The notes: generated by a model from the sequence alone, not told the origin. Shown: positions 15,293-23,165, counted from the stretch's first letter. The stretch: DNA of 28,854 nt from an uncultured Collinsella sp. (GCA_902495545.1 CABUXM010000018.1:1-28854); one strand, 5' to 3'. Program-made: numbers and translations.

Positions 15293-16790
15293 GATGTCCT
15301 CCTACCTGATCGTTGCGTTCGCGCGCGGTGGCGCCAGCGGTAAAGCTTAATCCCTTGACGAGCGCGTTCTTGCCGTACTTGCCTTTCACGGCCAGGACGG
15401 CGCGCGCTAGGTCGCGCTCGCGCTCATCGGCCTCGATATCGCTGAACAGATCGATGGTGGCAAATTCCTCGGGCATGAGGTTGCCAAATCCCAGATTGAT
15501 GCGCTTGACCGGTCGTTTGGGATCGACGGTCTGTGCCCAGAGCTCATCGAAATATCCCATGATCTTCTTAAACGAATTGGTGCGCTCGGGCAGCTTGCGC
15601 GAGGCGTTGGAGTGCGCAAAGAGTGCGGCATAGCCACCGCGCGGTTTGCCGCCATGCTCTCCCACGAAGATGCCATCGATTGCCTGCGCCTCACGTACCA
15701 GACGACGCCGTTCGTCATCGCGCTGGACGGGCTTGGGCGCACGGGGTGCGAGCTCGGGGCCGGCGGTTGCGGTGGGTTCGATGCTCGACGTACTCGAGCG
15801 CAGGTGTCCGCATCCGTCCACATATTGTGCGGTGCCGCTGGCATCAAGCCTGCGGATGTCGGCGCGCTCGCTTGCATAGCCCACAAAGAGCGAGATGCTG
15901 TCGCACACCACGTGCTTGTCGATCAAATCCAGCACGGCGGCATCGACCATCTCGCGCAAGACGGTATAGGCCTGTTCGTAGGCATAACCCTTCGAGAGCA
16001 CCTGTCCTGTGGTGGTCGAAGTTGCTTGCGGGCGATAGGCTTGGATGTCGGCGATGGTTGTCGGCTCGCGCCCGAAGGCATGGTCGATGAGATATTCGGC
16101 ATTGACGCCGAGCTCGTCGTAAAGCAGGTTTTCGTCGAGCGCCGCGACGCCCATCAGATCGTAGACGCCGTATTTCTCGAGGCGGGCTGCCACGCCGGGA
16201 CCGATGCCCCAGATATCGGTGATGGGACGATGGGGCCAGATCTCCTTGCGAAAGGCCTCGTCGTCGAGTATGCCGATGCGGCTGGGTACGTGCTTGGCGG
16301 TAATGTCGAGCGCTACCTTGGCCTGGAATAGGTTGGGGCCGATGCCGACCGTCGCCGTGATGCCGGTGCGCGCGAGGACCTCGTCGCGCAGCGTGCAGGC
16401 GAACCCTTCCGCATCGGTGTGATAGAGGTCCAGATAGGGCGTCACGTCGATAAAGCACTCATCGATGGAGTAGACGTGCACGTCCTGGGGGCTGACGTAT
16501 TCCAGATAGATACCGTAGATTTTCGCCGACACCTCCATGTAATGCTGCATGCGCGGTACGGCCGTGATGTAGTCGATGCCATCGGGAATTTCGAACAGAC
16601 GGCAGCGATTGTGTATCCCGAGGTCCTTCATGGCCTGTGTGATGGCGAGGCAGATGGTCGTGCGTCCGCGTGATTTGTCGGCAACGACCAGGTTGGTGGT
16701 GAGTGGATCGAGCCCGCGGTCCACGCACTCGACGCTGGCATAAAACGTCTTGAGGTCGATGCAGATGTAGGTGTGCTGCTCGTGCGCCAC
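15285..16790 (-). CDS. Y-family DNA polymerase (UvrX/UmuC-like), SOS operon
   Basis: An error-prone translesion polymerase of the Gram-positive UvrX/YqjW type. The catalytic region starts at YICIDLKTFYASVEC (Asp12), with the second metal-site motif YSIDE at residues 107-111. A helix-hairpin-helix segment (ITDIWGIGPGVAARLEKYGV) follows, and then the little-finger domain. The start is placed at GTG 16790 (501 residues) after GGAGG; an ATG at 16802 or 16811 is also possible. The longest frame would begin at 16862, but it runs through a LexA-like box, so it is not credible. Coupled by overlap to the yolD-like gene. An internal Pro/Ala/Arg-rich stretch near residue 350 looks like a linker. Confidence 0.88.
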   Translation of the reverse strand: MAHEQHTYICIDLKTFYASVECVDRGLDPLTTNLVVADKSRGRTTICLAITQAMKDLGIHNRCRLFEIPDGIDYITAVPRMQHYMEVSAKIYGIYLEYVSPQDVHVYSIDECFIDVTPYLDLYHTDAEGFACTLRDEVLARTGITATVGIGPNLFQAKVALDITAKHVPSRIGILDDEAFRKEIWPHRPITDIWGIGPGVAARLEKYGVYDLMGVAALDENLLYDELGVNAEYLIDHAFGREPTTIADIQAYRPQATSTTTGQVLSKGYAYEQAYTVLREMVDAAVLDLIDKHVVCDSISLFVGYASERADIRRLDASGTAQYVDGCGHLRSSTSSIEPTATAGPELAPRAPKPVQRDDERRRLVREAQAIDGIFVGEHGGKPRGGYAALFAHSNASRKLPERTNSFKKIMGYFDELWAQTVDPKRPVKRINLGFGNLMPEEFATIDLFSDIEADERERDLARAVLAVKGKYGKNALVKGLSFTAGATARERNDQVGGHRA

Positions 16791-16815
16791 GCGTCCTCCC
16801 ATCAAACACATGTTC

Positions 16816-16837
16816 TTATCGAATACCTGTTCGATAA
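16816..16837. promoter_or_regulatory. LexA (SOS) box in front of the polymerase operon
   Basis: TTATCGAA and TTCGATAA form perfect 8-bp arms around TACCTG. The core CGAATACCTGTTCG differs from the Gram-positive LexA consensus CGAAC-N4-GTTCG at one base. It lies 26 bases before the chosen GTG start. Confidence 0.78.
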
Positions 16838-16864
16838 TACCCGCTCGACTGGACACCGTCAAAA

Positions 16865-16879
16865 CCTGTCCCTTTTTGG
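16865..16879 (+). repeat. Half-copy of the 17548-17613 repeat
   Basis: CCTGTCCCTTTTTGG is identical to 17599-17613. It lies within a larger stem formed by ATACCCGC and GCGGGTAT flanks, between the polymerase operon and the ADH-like gene. Confidence 0.6.
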
Positions 16880-16961
16880 CGGGTATGGTCGTGCGGCTGC
16901 ATCGGGTTTTTAACGCAGCCCTAAAGAGCGCGAAACAGCTCGGAAAAGCTCGCTTCGTAGC

Positions 16962-17537
16962 ATGAGCCTAACGATCGATACCGCCTATACGCACGGAAGG
17001 GTTGTGGGAAAGATGGTCAATTATGGGTTTGGTATGCCGACGCGCTTGGTTGCGGATGGGGATGTGGCTCGCTGGTGCGGGCGATTGGTTGCCCACTATG
17101 GCGGCACCAAGGCACTGGTCGTGCTGGGAGGCGACAAGCATGCGCGCGACGAGCTTGTCTCGGCGGCGCTCGGCTCGCTTGATCGAGCTCTGCTCGAGCG
17201 CGTGCTTTTTCGCTGCGGCTCGGTTGAGGGCGACGGGGGAGACGAGCTGATCGACGAAGCCGTGGCCCTGGCGACCGACGAGGGCGTGGACTTTGTCCTG
17301 GCGATTGGCGATGCCGATACTGCAGGCTTTGCGCGCGAGCTCGCGCGTCGCATGGCGGCGCTCGATGCCGGCGAAGACGGCTTTGTGCCTTATGGATGCA
17401 TTGTCTCGGAGGGCAAGGTGCCTGCTGTCGTGGGCGCCGGCGAGGCTCCCGTTTTTGCCATTATCGCGCCCGAACTTCTGAAGGGCATCGGGTCTCCTCT
17501 GCGTGAGTTGCTCGGTAGCGTCTGCGCCGCGGCCTAA
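16962..17537 (+). CDS. Fe-dependent alcohol dehydrogenase-like protein, N-terminal domain only
   Basis: The 191-residue product resembles the N-terminal nucleotide-binding domain of iron-containing (butanol-type) alcohol dehydrogenases: FGMPTRLVADGDVARWCGRL, then GGTKALVVLGGDKHARD, then ELIDEAVALATDEGVDFVLAIGDADTAGFARELA. The last part corresponds to the family's VDFILAVGGGS...DTAK, but the GGGS is replaced by IGDAD. The helical C-terminal domain with the metal-binding Asp and three His is absent. It ends in its own C-terminus (PELLKGIGSPLRELLGS) and not an abrupt break, so it may be a stable reduced protein or an old remnant. The ribosome site is weak. It cannot act as a normal metal-dependent dehydrogenase. 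Confidence 0.65.
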   Translation: MSLTIDTAYTHGRVVGKMVNYGFGMPTRLVADGDVARWCGRLVAHYGGTKALVVLGGDKHARDELVSAALGSLDRALLERVLFRCGSVEGDGGDELIDEAVALATDEGVDFVLAIGDADTAGFARELARRMAALDAGEDGFVPYGCIVSEGKVPAVVGAGEAPVFAIIAPELLKGIGSPLRELLGSVCAAA

Positions 17538-17547
17538 TATGTGCCAT

Positions 17548-17613
17548 AAAGGGACGGATTATTTTTGGTTGGTAAAGCGTTTGACCTGCCAAAATAAGCC
17601 TGTCCCTTTTTGG
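17548..17613. repeat. Imperfect inverted repeat with CCTGTCCCTTTTTGG end
   Basis: AAAGGGACGG (17548-17557) pairs with CCTGTCCCTTT (17599-17609), extended inward by TTTTGG/CCAAAA, with a 20-base loop and a few mismatches. It follows the ADH-like gene and could terminate it. The 15-base end 17599-17613 is repeated exactly at 16865-16879, before that gene. Confidence 0.7.
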
Positions 17614-17736
17614 TCGGTTGCCGTTTGGGGGCCGATTGGCAACGCTCGCTGATTGTAGTCTTGACCTGCGCTAGAATAGTGCCATCTGAATGTCCGGGTG
17701 CATGGAGGCGTGCGCCCGTATGCTGAGGAGGACTCT

Positions 17737-19431
17737 ATGGCAACTGTTGCCGCACCTATCGATGCTACGTCGACTGCCGCTTGGAAGGCGCTCGAGGCCC
17801 ATCAGGAGAAACTCGAGGCCGAGGGCATCGACCTCAAGGCCTGGTTCGCCACTGACGCCGACCGCGTGAACAAGCTGAGCTTTGACGCCGGTGACCTGCA
17901 TTTCGACCTGTCCAAGAACCTGGTGACTGATGAGACCGTCAAGCTGCTGTGCGATCTTGCCCGCGAGGTGAAGCTCGAGGAGCGCCGCGACGCCATGTTC
18001 TCCGGCGAGCACATTAACACCACCGAGGACCGCGCCGTCCTGCACACCGCGCTTCGTCGCCCGGCAAGCGAGAAGGGCCAGCTCATTGTCGACGGCCAGG
18101 ACGTCGTCGCCGACGTGCACGAGGTCCTCGACCGCATGTATGCCTTCGCCGAGCGCGTGCGCTCCGGTGAGTGGAAGGGCGTTACCGGCAAGAAGATCGA
18201 GCACCTGGTGTCCATCGGCATCGGCGGCTCTGACCTGGGCCCAGTCATGGCTTACGAGGCTCTGCGTCCCTATGCTGACGCCGGTATCGACTGCCGCTAT
18301 ATCTCCAACATCGACCCCAACGACCAGGCCGAGAAGCTTAAGGGCCTGGATCCCGAGACCACGCTCGTGATCATCGTCTCCAAGACCTTCACCACGCTCG
18401 AGACCCTCACCAACGCCCGCGAGGTCAAGACCTGGATGCTCGAGCAGCTCAAGGCCCAGGGCGCCATCGACGGCTCCGATGAGCAGAACGCCGAGGCCGT
18501 GGCAAAGCACTTCGTCGCCGTCTCCACCGCACTCGAGAAGGTTGAGGCCTTCGGTATCGACCCCGCCAACGCCTTCGGCTTCTGGAACTGGGTCGGCGGC
18601 CGCTACTCCGTCGACTCCGCCGTGGGCCTGTCGCTGATCGTCGTGCTCGGTCCCGAGCGCTTCCAGCAGTTCCTCGAGGGCTTCCACGCTATCGACGAGT
18701 ACTTCTGCAACACGCCGCTCGAGAACAATGCCGTTGCGCTGATGGGCCTGCTCAACGTCTGGTACGTCAACTTCTTCGGTTCCAAGAGCCACGCCGTGCT
18801 GCCGTACTGCCAGTATCTGCACCGTTTCCCGGCCTACCTGCAGCAGCTCACCATGGAGTCCAACGGCAAGCATGTCCGCTGGGACGGCAGCGCCGTGACC
18901 TCCGACACCGGTGAGATCTTCTGGGGCGAGCCCGGCACCAACGGTCAGCACGCCTTCTACCAGCTGCTGCACCAGGGCACCGTGGTGGTCCCGGCCGATT
19001 TCATTGCCTTCGCCAATACCGCCAACCCTGCGACCGACAGCGGCCAGGACGTGCACGAGCTGTTCCTGGGCAACTTCCTGGCCCAGACCAAGGCGCTCGC
19101 CTTTGGTAAGACGGCCGATGAGGTGCGCGCCGAGGGCACGCCCGAGCAGATCGTCCCGGCCCGCTGCTTTGAGGGCAACCGTCCGACGACCTCGATCTTT
19201 GGCGACACGTTGACCCCGTTCGCACTCGGCGAGCTCATCGCCCTGTACGAGCACATCACGTTTGTCGAGGGCACGGTCTGGGGCATCGACTCCTACGACC
19301 AGTGGGGCGTCGAGCTGGGCAAGCAGCTTGCCAAGCAGATCACTCCAGCCTTCCATGACGACGCCGCCAAGGCCGAGCAGGACGCTTCGACCAAGGCGCT
19401 CATCGAGTTCTACCGCGCTCACCGCAAGTAG
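17737..19431 (+). CDS. pgi: Glucose-6-phosphate isomerase
   Basis: It interconverts glucose 6-phosphate and fructose 6-phosphate in glycolysis and gluconeogenesis. At 564 residues it is of the long PGI type. Landmarks are ISIGIGGSDLGPVMAYEAL-like phosphate-binding segment (here VSIGIGGSDLGPVM), SKTFTTLET, WVGGRYSVDSAVG, SNGKHVRWDG and TGEIFWGEPGTNGQHAFYQL, which includes the catalytic Glu and His region. The ATG at 17737 follows GAGGAGGA. Upstream, CGGGTGCA (17695-17702) and TGCGCCCG (17711-17718) form a leader hairpin, and TAGAAT (17672-17677) is a possible -10 without a good -35. Codon use is strongly biased, as expected for a highly expressed gene. A strong terminator follows. Confidence 0.97.
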   Translation: MATVAAPIDATSTAAWKALEAHQEKLEAEGIDLKAWFATDADRVNKLSFDAGDLHFDLSKNLVTDETVKLLCDLAREVKLEERRDAMFSGEHINTTEDRAVLHTALRRPASEKGQLIVDGQDVVADVHEVLDRMYAFAERVRSGEWKGVTGKKIEHLVSIGIGGSDLGPVMAYEALRPYADAGIDCRYISNIDPNDQAEKLKGLDPETTLVIIVSKTFTTLETLTNAREVKTWMLEQLKAQGAIDGSDEQNAEAVAKHFVAVSTALEKVEAFGIDPANAFGFWNWVGGRYSVDSAVGLSLIVVLGPERFQQFLEGFHAIDEYFCNTPLENNAVALMGLLNVWYVNFFGSKSHAVLPYCQYLHRFPAYLQQLTMESNGKHVRWDGSAVTSDTGEIFWGEPGTNGQHAFYQLLHQGTVVVPADFIAFANTANPATDSGQDVHELFLGNFLAQTKALAFGKTADEVRAEGTPEQIVPARCFEGNRPTTSIFGDTLTPFALGELIALYEHITFVEGTVWGIDSYDQWGVELGKQLAKQITPAFHDDAAKAEQDASTKALIEFYRAHRK

Positions 19432-19463
19432 TCGCTGCTGTTAACGCATCGCGCCTTATAGTC

Positions 19464-19502
19464 AGGGGCCCGTATCCCATCGGATGCGGGCCCCTTTGCT
19501 TT
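19464..19502 (+). terminator. Terminator after pgi
   Basis: AGGGGCCCGTATCC (19464-19477) pairs with GGATGCGGGCCCCT (19482-19495) with one wobble and a CATC loop, followed by a T-rich run. Confidence 0.85.
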
Positions 19503-19572
19503 GCCGTGGCCCCGGGGCGCACGGCCTTTAAGGATCTTCGCCGGAGCGTCGCGTGCTGCGAGGGCCCTGCGT

Positions 19573-20877
19573 CTAGAGCTCGGCCTCCGCATGGCCTCGC
19601 TGCGCCTCGGGCAGCTCCCCGTAGAGCGGATGGTCTTCGAGCCTAAAGCGCTCGACCTGTTCGGGAGTGCAGCCGCGCACAAAGAGCCACGAGCGATCGA
19701 TCGGCGTCGCCATGAGCGTGCTGGGCAGCGCGTCGGCGCGGTCGGAAAACACCCGGGCACTCTCGGGATCCTGGAACGCCAGCACCAGATGCGTGTCGCA
19801 GTTGCCCATGATGGAGCGTGCGCGTGCCTCGCCATAGAGCGCATCGAGCTGGTTGGTCGACTGCAGCAGCAGCGTTGCCCAGATGTTGCGGCTTCGGATA
19901 ATCGAGAGCACGTTGTCGATCTGGGGGATCCGCAGATTTGCGAAGTCATCGAGCATAAAGCGCACGGGCACGGGCAGGCTGCCGTCGGGCTGCCTATCGG
20001 CCTCACGAATGAGGCCCATAAACGCCTGCGAAATAAAGAGGCCGGTCAGCGGATCGAGATTGCGGTCAATATCGCTCACGGTTACAAACAGGGCGCAGGG
20101 GGTGTGTCCCATGGAAGCGAAGTCCGCCTGATGGCACTCACGATAGAGCTGTGCCGCACCGTCGAATCCCAGACACATGACCTTTTCGGCAAGGATGCCG
20201 ACGATGCTCGCGTGCATGCGCTCGGCATTTTGCGTAATGGCGTAGCGCCGCCATAGCGAGAGGGCATAGCTTTGGGGGTCGGTCGTGATCAGGTCGTCAA
20301 ACAATCGACCTGTGGCACCGTCCTGCAGGTGCTCGATCAGCTTGATGACCGAGCTGATCGTCTGCTCGTCGGCGGGTAGCTGTTCGGTGACGTAGGCGAT
20401 AAGACACGACAGCAGGTTTGCCGCCGCATGATCCCAAAAAGGCTGGTTGTTGTCCTCGATGGGGCAGATGACCTTTGCCACCGAGAGGATGTCCTGCTGG
20501 TTGGGCCTGCCGTCCGCCTTGCGGCGAATGTGCCTCAGGGGGTTGTAGCCGCAGCGCTCGATGCCGGGCGCAAGGGCCGGGACGGTGTTGAGGTCGGCGA
20601 AGTTGAGACATTGCACGCGGTAACCGTGGGCTGCCAGCACGGGTCCCACTTCGCGACAGAGCGTGCCTTTGGTGTCGAGCACGATGTAGCTTGCGTTCAT
20701 TTGCAGCAGGTTGGGCTTGAGGACGTTTCGGGTCTTGCCGGCTCCCGAGGGGCCGATCACAAGTGCATTGTTGTTGAGTCCCGTTTGGCGGGTGTCGCAG
20801 GAAAGCGTTCGATCCTTGGCGAGGATGGTGGACGATGCGGACTCAGATGCGGCGAGGCGGCTGGCGAGGTTAGACAT
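19573..20877 (-). CDS. VirD4/TraG-like ATPase (type IV coupling protein type), no membrane anchor
   Basis: The protein has 434 residues. It starts directly at the ATPase domain: LNNNALVIGPSGAGKTR with Walker A at 42-49, then ASYIVLDTKGTLCREVGPVL, FWDHAAANLLSCLIAYV, ALFVTVSDIDRNLDPLTGLF and Walker B VRFMLDDFANL near residues 305-314. These are typical of VirD4/TraG coupling proteins, which pump relaxase-DNA complexes into a secretion channel. The usual two N-terminal membrane helices are missing. The ATG at 20877 follows AAGGAGG, and a longer frame upstream is only a shadow. The start overlaps the end of the ClpP-like gene by 8 bases. No relaxase or mating-channel gene is in the window, so its job outside conjugation is open. 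Confidence 0.85.
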   Translation of the reverse strand: MSNLASRLAASESASSTILAKDRTLSCDTRQTGLNNNALVIGPSGAGKTRNVLKPNLLQMNASYIVLDTKGTLCREVGPVLAAHGYRVQCLNFADLNTVPALAPGIERCGYNPLRHIRRKADGRPNQQDILSVAKVICPIEDNNQPFWDHAAANLLSCLIAYVTEQLPADEQTISSVIKLIEHLQDGATGRLFDDLITTDPQSYALSLWRRYAITQNAERMHASIVGILAEKVMCLGFDGAAQLYRECHQADFASMGHTPCALFVTVSDIDRNLDPLTGLFISQAFMGLIREADRQPDGSLPVPVRFMLDDFANLRIPQIDNVLSIIRSRNIWATLLLQSTNQLDALYGEARARSIMGNCDTHLVLAFQDPESARVFSDRADALPSTLMATPIDRSWLFVRGCTPEQVERFRLEDHPLYGELPEAQRGHAEAEL

Positions 20878-21487
20878 GGGCGACCTCCTTGGTGGTCGAG
20901 AGGATTTCGTGGGCAAAGCCGAGCTCGACGGCGCGCTCGGCCGAAAGGTAGGTGTCTTTTGCAGTGAGGGACTGGATGCGCTTGGGCGTGAGGCCGCTGC
21001 GGTCCGAGAGGATTTGCGTGAGGGTCTTGCGGGTCTGCATGAGACGCCGGCTGGTTTCCTGCAGCGCAAGTGCCGAGCCGCCTGCCCCCTGGGGGATCAG
21101 CGGGTCGTGAATCATGAGCTCTGCATGGGGCGCCATACGGCGATCGTCGCCGCCCATAAAGATCACGGCGCCCATGGACGCGGCGAATTCCAGGCAGACG
21201 GTGCGGATGGGGCACGATGCGAGGCGCATGGCGTCATAGATCGCAAGACCCGATCGCACGCTTCCGCCGGCGCTGGCGACAAATATGGTGATGGGGCGGC
21301 TGGGGTCGGTGGCATCGAGCAGGCGGATTTGCTGGCATAGGTCGTGGGCCATCGGGGTTTCGATGTTTCCCATGACGGAGAGCTCGCGACGGGCGAGCAT
21401 CTCATCGTAAATGCTGGTGAGCGTGATACCTCGGGCGGATTCACGCATGGTGAGGGGACTGATGATGGGGGAATGATTGGTGTCCAT
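20870..21487 (-). CDS. ClpP-like serine protease (S14 family)
   Basis: The 205-residue protein has all ClpP landmarks: ITIFVASAGGSVRSGLAIYDAM (oxyanion region), then Ser104 in FAASMGAV, His127 in LMIHDPL and Asp178 in AKDTYLSAERAVELG, so the catalytic triad looks intact. True ClpP makes barrel complexes with ClpX/ClpA ATPases, but this divergent copy is coupled to a VirD4-like ATPase gene (8-base overlap). No Clp ATPase is nearby. The ATG at 21487 follows AAAGGAG five bases upstream. The charged residues around DDRRMAPHAE differ from the housekeeping ClpP sequence. It may process a substrate of the neighbouring ATPase, by inference from coupling alone. Confidence 0.88.
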   Translation of the reverse strand: MDTNHSPIISPLTMRESARGITLTSIYDEMLARRELSVMGNIETPMAHDLCQQIRLLDATDPSRPITIFVASAGGSVRSGLAIYDAMRLASCPIRTVCLEFAASMGAVIFMGGDDRRMAPHAELMIHDPLIPQGAGGSALALQETSRRLMQTRKTLTQILSDRSGLTPKRIQSLTAKDTYLSAERAVELGFAHEILSTTKEVAHV

Positions 21488-21550
21488 GAGGACTCCTTTC
21501 TGTTGGTTGTGTTGTGGAATAGGATTGTTGCCCGCGGAGGGGCTGGCGGG

Positions 21551-22441
21551 CTACAGGGTTCGTCCGAGCCTGAGATCGAGCTCGGTTGTGGGGCAGGCTG
21601 CCTGTTCGTGCGGCTCGCAAGCGCCAAGGGCTCCAAAGCGATAGAGCGTTGCGGCGGGCGTGGTGTAGGCGAGCCGCAGCTGATGCTCGACAGGGGCACA
21701 TCCGTCATTTTTGTAATGAGCCGCGTAGTACTGCGCGATGCTGGCGTTCATCTCGCTGCCATTGCGATGGCGCTCAAACTGGCGTCTGCAGGTCTCGATG
21801 ATCTTTGCTACCGACTTGGGTGCCGTCGCGGGAACAAGGGCGAGATAGCCCTCAAATAGCTCGTTGATGCTCAGGAGGCACAGCAGGTCGATCAGCGTCC
21901 TTATGGCTGCTCCCTCGGCAGAAAAATGCGCGGTCATGCGGTTATATCGGTTGCGGTCGACGATGGCCGCATGGGGTCTTGGAGTTTTCTGCCCTGTGGT
22001 CCCGGGCTTTTGCCGCGCCTGTGTATTGAGCTCGACGTTGCAGCGCTTGAGGCCGTCCAACGGAAGGAACAGTGCGGTGCGCAGGGTGTTCCGCTTGCTT
22101 TCGAGTTCATGACGCTCGTCGGGTTCCCATTCGAGCTTGAGTTTCGTGTCGAGCGCCGTAAGCATATGGGCTAGGCAGCCTACGGTAAGAACGTACGAAT
22201 CGTTGTCGCGTTTTGGGGCATAGGGGTCTGTCAGCTTGCGAATGTCGGGGTCGCCCATGATCTTTGTGCAGCGCTTCAGCAGTTGAGGGTGGTCGGCCAA
22301 GATCGTCGCGAGCGGTAGCGACGCGTAGTTCTTGATGGTCGCGGCGGCAAAGGCGGCGTCATATTCGTTTGCATATGCTCGCTCAATGCGGGCATCCAGA
22401 ATGCTTTTCTTATCGCCGTCTTCAGCGTGGTGGTTTGTCAT
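21551..22441 (-). CDS. Hypothetical protein, first gene of the ClpP/T4CP island
   Basis: I do not recognise the 296-residue product. It looks mostly helical and soluble, without signal peptide or clear membrane helix. It begins with a charged segment and has a hydrophobic patch in the middle (TLIDLLCLLSINELFEGYLAL). The ATG at 22441 follows GGAGA; the longer frame upstream runs through a CA-rich leader and is His/Gln-repetitive, so I reject it. It is the first gene of a minus-strand unit with the ClpP-like protease 63 bases on and the VirD4-like ATPase after that. It could be an adaptor or substrate of these two, but this is only context. Confidence 0.65.
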   Translation of the reverse strand: MTNHHAEDGDKKSILDARIERAYANEYDAAFAAATIKNYASLPLATILADHPQLLKRCTKIMGDPDIRKLTDPYAPKRDNDSYVLTVGCLAHMLTALDTKLKLEWEPDERHELESKRNTLRTALFLPLDGLKRCNVELNTQARQKPGTTGQKTPRPHAAIVDRNRYNRMTAHFSAEGAAIRTLIDLLCLLSINELFEGYLALVPATAPKSVAKIIETCRRQFERHRNGSEMNASIAQYYAAHYKNDGCAPVEHQLRLAYTTPAATLYRFGALGACEPHEQAACPTTELDLRLGRTL

Positions 22442-22600
22442 AGCTTCTCCAATCGGTTGATGTTCGTGCTGTTTGTTGATGTGTTGGTTGTCGTGAGTGA
22501 TGTGCTTGCCGTGGGTGATGTGCTGACGTTGGGGTGCTATGCGGTTTTCAATGAGCCCGTGAGGCAGTTGCTGCAGGGGCGGGATGGAACGGCCCATGCA
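22442..22600 (-). other. CA-rich leader with 18-bp tandem repeat
   Basis: On the plus strand GTGATGTGCTTGCCGTGG (22497-22514) and GTGATGTGCTGACGTTGG (22515-22532) are tandem copies of an 18-base unit with an older, weaker copy beside them. In the transcript of the hypothetical gene they form a C/A-rich leader that looks unstructured. No promoter could be assigned. Confidence 0.45.
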
Positions 22601-22762
22601 AGGCGGAAGGCATCGTGCTCAAAATCGAGACAGCAATGCCCTGGGTGCCTCACATGTGGCAGTTACCTCATTAAGTTGTCATTGCGTTTGGGGTTGTACT
22701 TTGCCGATCTTCTTTCTCTTACACGCTAAAAACTGAAATTTCATATGCTCGATCTACTTAAA

Positions 22763-22780
22763 ACCGCAACGGCGGTCTTT
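22763..22780 (+). terminator. Small hairpin, possible bidirectional terminator
   Basis: ACCGC (22763-22767) and GCGGT (22772-22776) flanked by A-rich and T-rich stretches (TTAAA / CTTTTA). Short stem, so weak. Confidence 0.4.
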
Positions 22781-22879
22781 TATCAACTTATATGTCGGAA
22801 CGCGTCTTTGCAAGTACTTTTTTGCGTTTGTTTCAAATGGGGTGGTTTTGCAACCGTCACGCGCCACGCTATGCGAACG

Positions 22880-22997
22880 TGCCCCTTTTCTGTTGTCGGT
22901 CGGATACGATGAGTCGCGTGACGTCGTCAGAGGTCGAATTCGACCGCTAACGACGTTGTGCAGCTCATCATTTCTGGTCGCAAACAGTAAAGGGGCA
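22880..22997. repeat. 118-bp near-palindrome (long hairpin element)
   Basis: Outer arms 22880-22894 and 22983-22997 pair with one mismatch. Inner arms ACGTCGT (22921-22927) and ACGACGT (22950-22956) and the perfect core GGTCGAATTCGACC (22932-22945) share exactly the same centre. The sequence between is also largely paired, with many G-U pairs if read as plus-strand RNA. Confidence 0.8.
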
Positions 22998-23060
22998 TGA
23001 GGGTGTATTGAGGGGGGGGATGTCTTGCTGTCGGCATCCGCGTGCGGTGCCATTCGCTGT

Positions 23061-23080
23061 CTGTAAATATACGTTTACAG
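23061..23080. promoter_or_regulatory. Operator-like palindrome upstream of deoC
   Basis: CTGTAAA-TATACG-TTTACAG has perfect 7-bp arms. It lies 15 bases before a weak promoter candidate (TTGTCG, 17 bp, TTGTAT, 23096-23124), suggesting a regulator site for deoC. Confidence 0.5.
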
Positions 23081-23141
23081 CTAATTTCATACCACTTGTC
23101 GGAATGCGGACGCTGTCCTTGTATGTCGGGCGTACATTGAA

Positions 23142-23165
23142 CGTGGTTTTTCGCGTGAAACCACG
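23142..23165. promoter_or_regulatory. Inverted repeat in the deoC leader
   Basis: CGTGGTTT (23142-23149) and AAACCACG (23158-23165) form perfect 8-bp arms, 34 bases before the deoC start. It could be an operator or a leader hairpin. Confidence 0.5.

Noticed and set aside
16791..16862. Longer N-terminus of the Y-family polymerase
   Set aside because: It reads through the LexA box, which must lie upstream of the coding region.
17671..19422. 583-residue open frame antisense to pgi
   Set aside because: Same explanation: third-position GC bias of pgi opens the antisense frame; no domain is recognisable.
22442..22597. His/Gln-rich N-terminal extension of the hypothetical island protein
   Set aside because: It is translation of a CA-rich repeated leader; the ATG at 22441 has a ribosome site.
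22754..23053. 99-residue open frame in the gene-free region (-)
   Set aside because: Composition is non-coding-like, it crosses the near-palindrome and a hairpin, and no ribosome site was seen.
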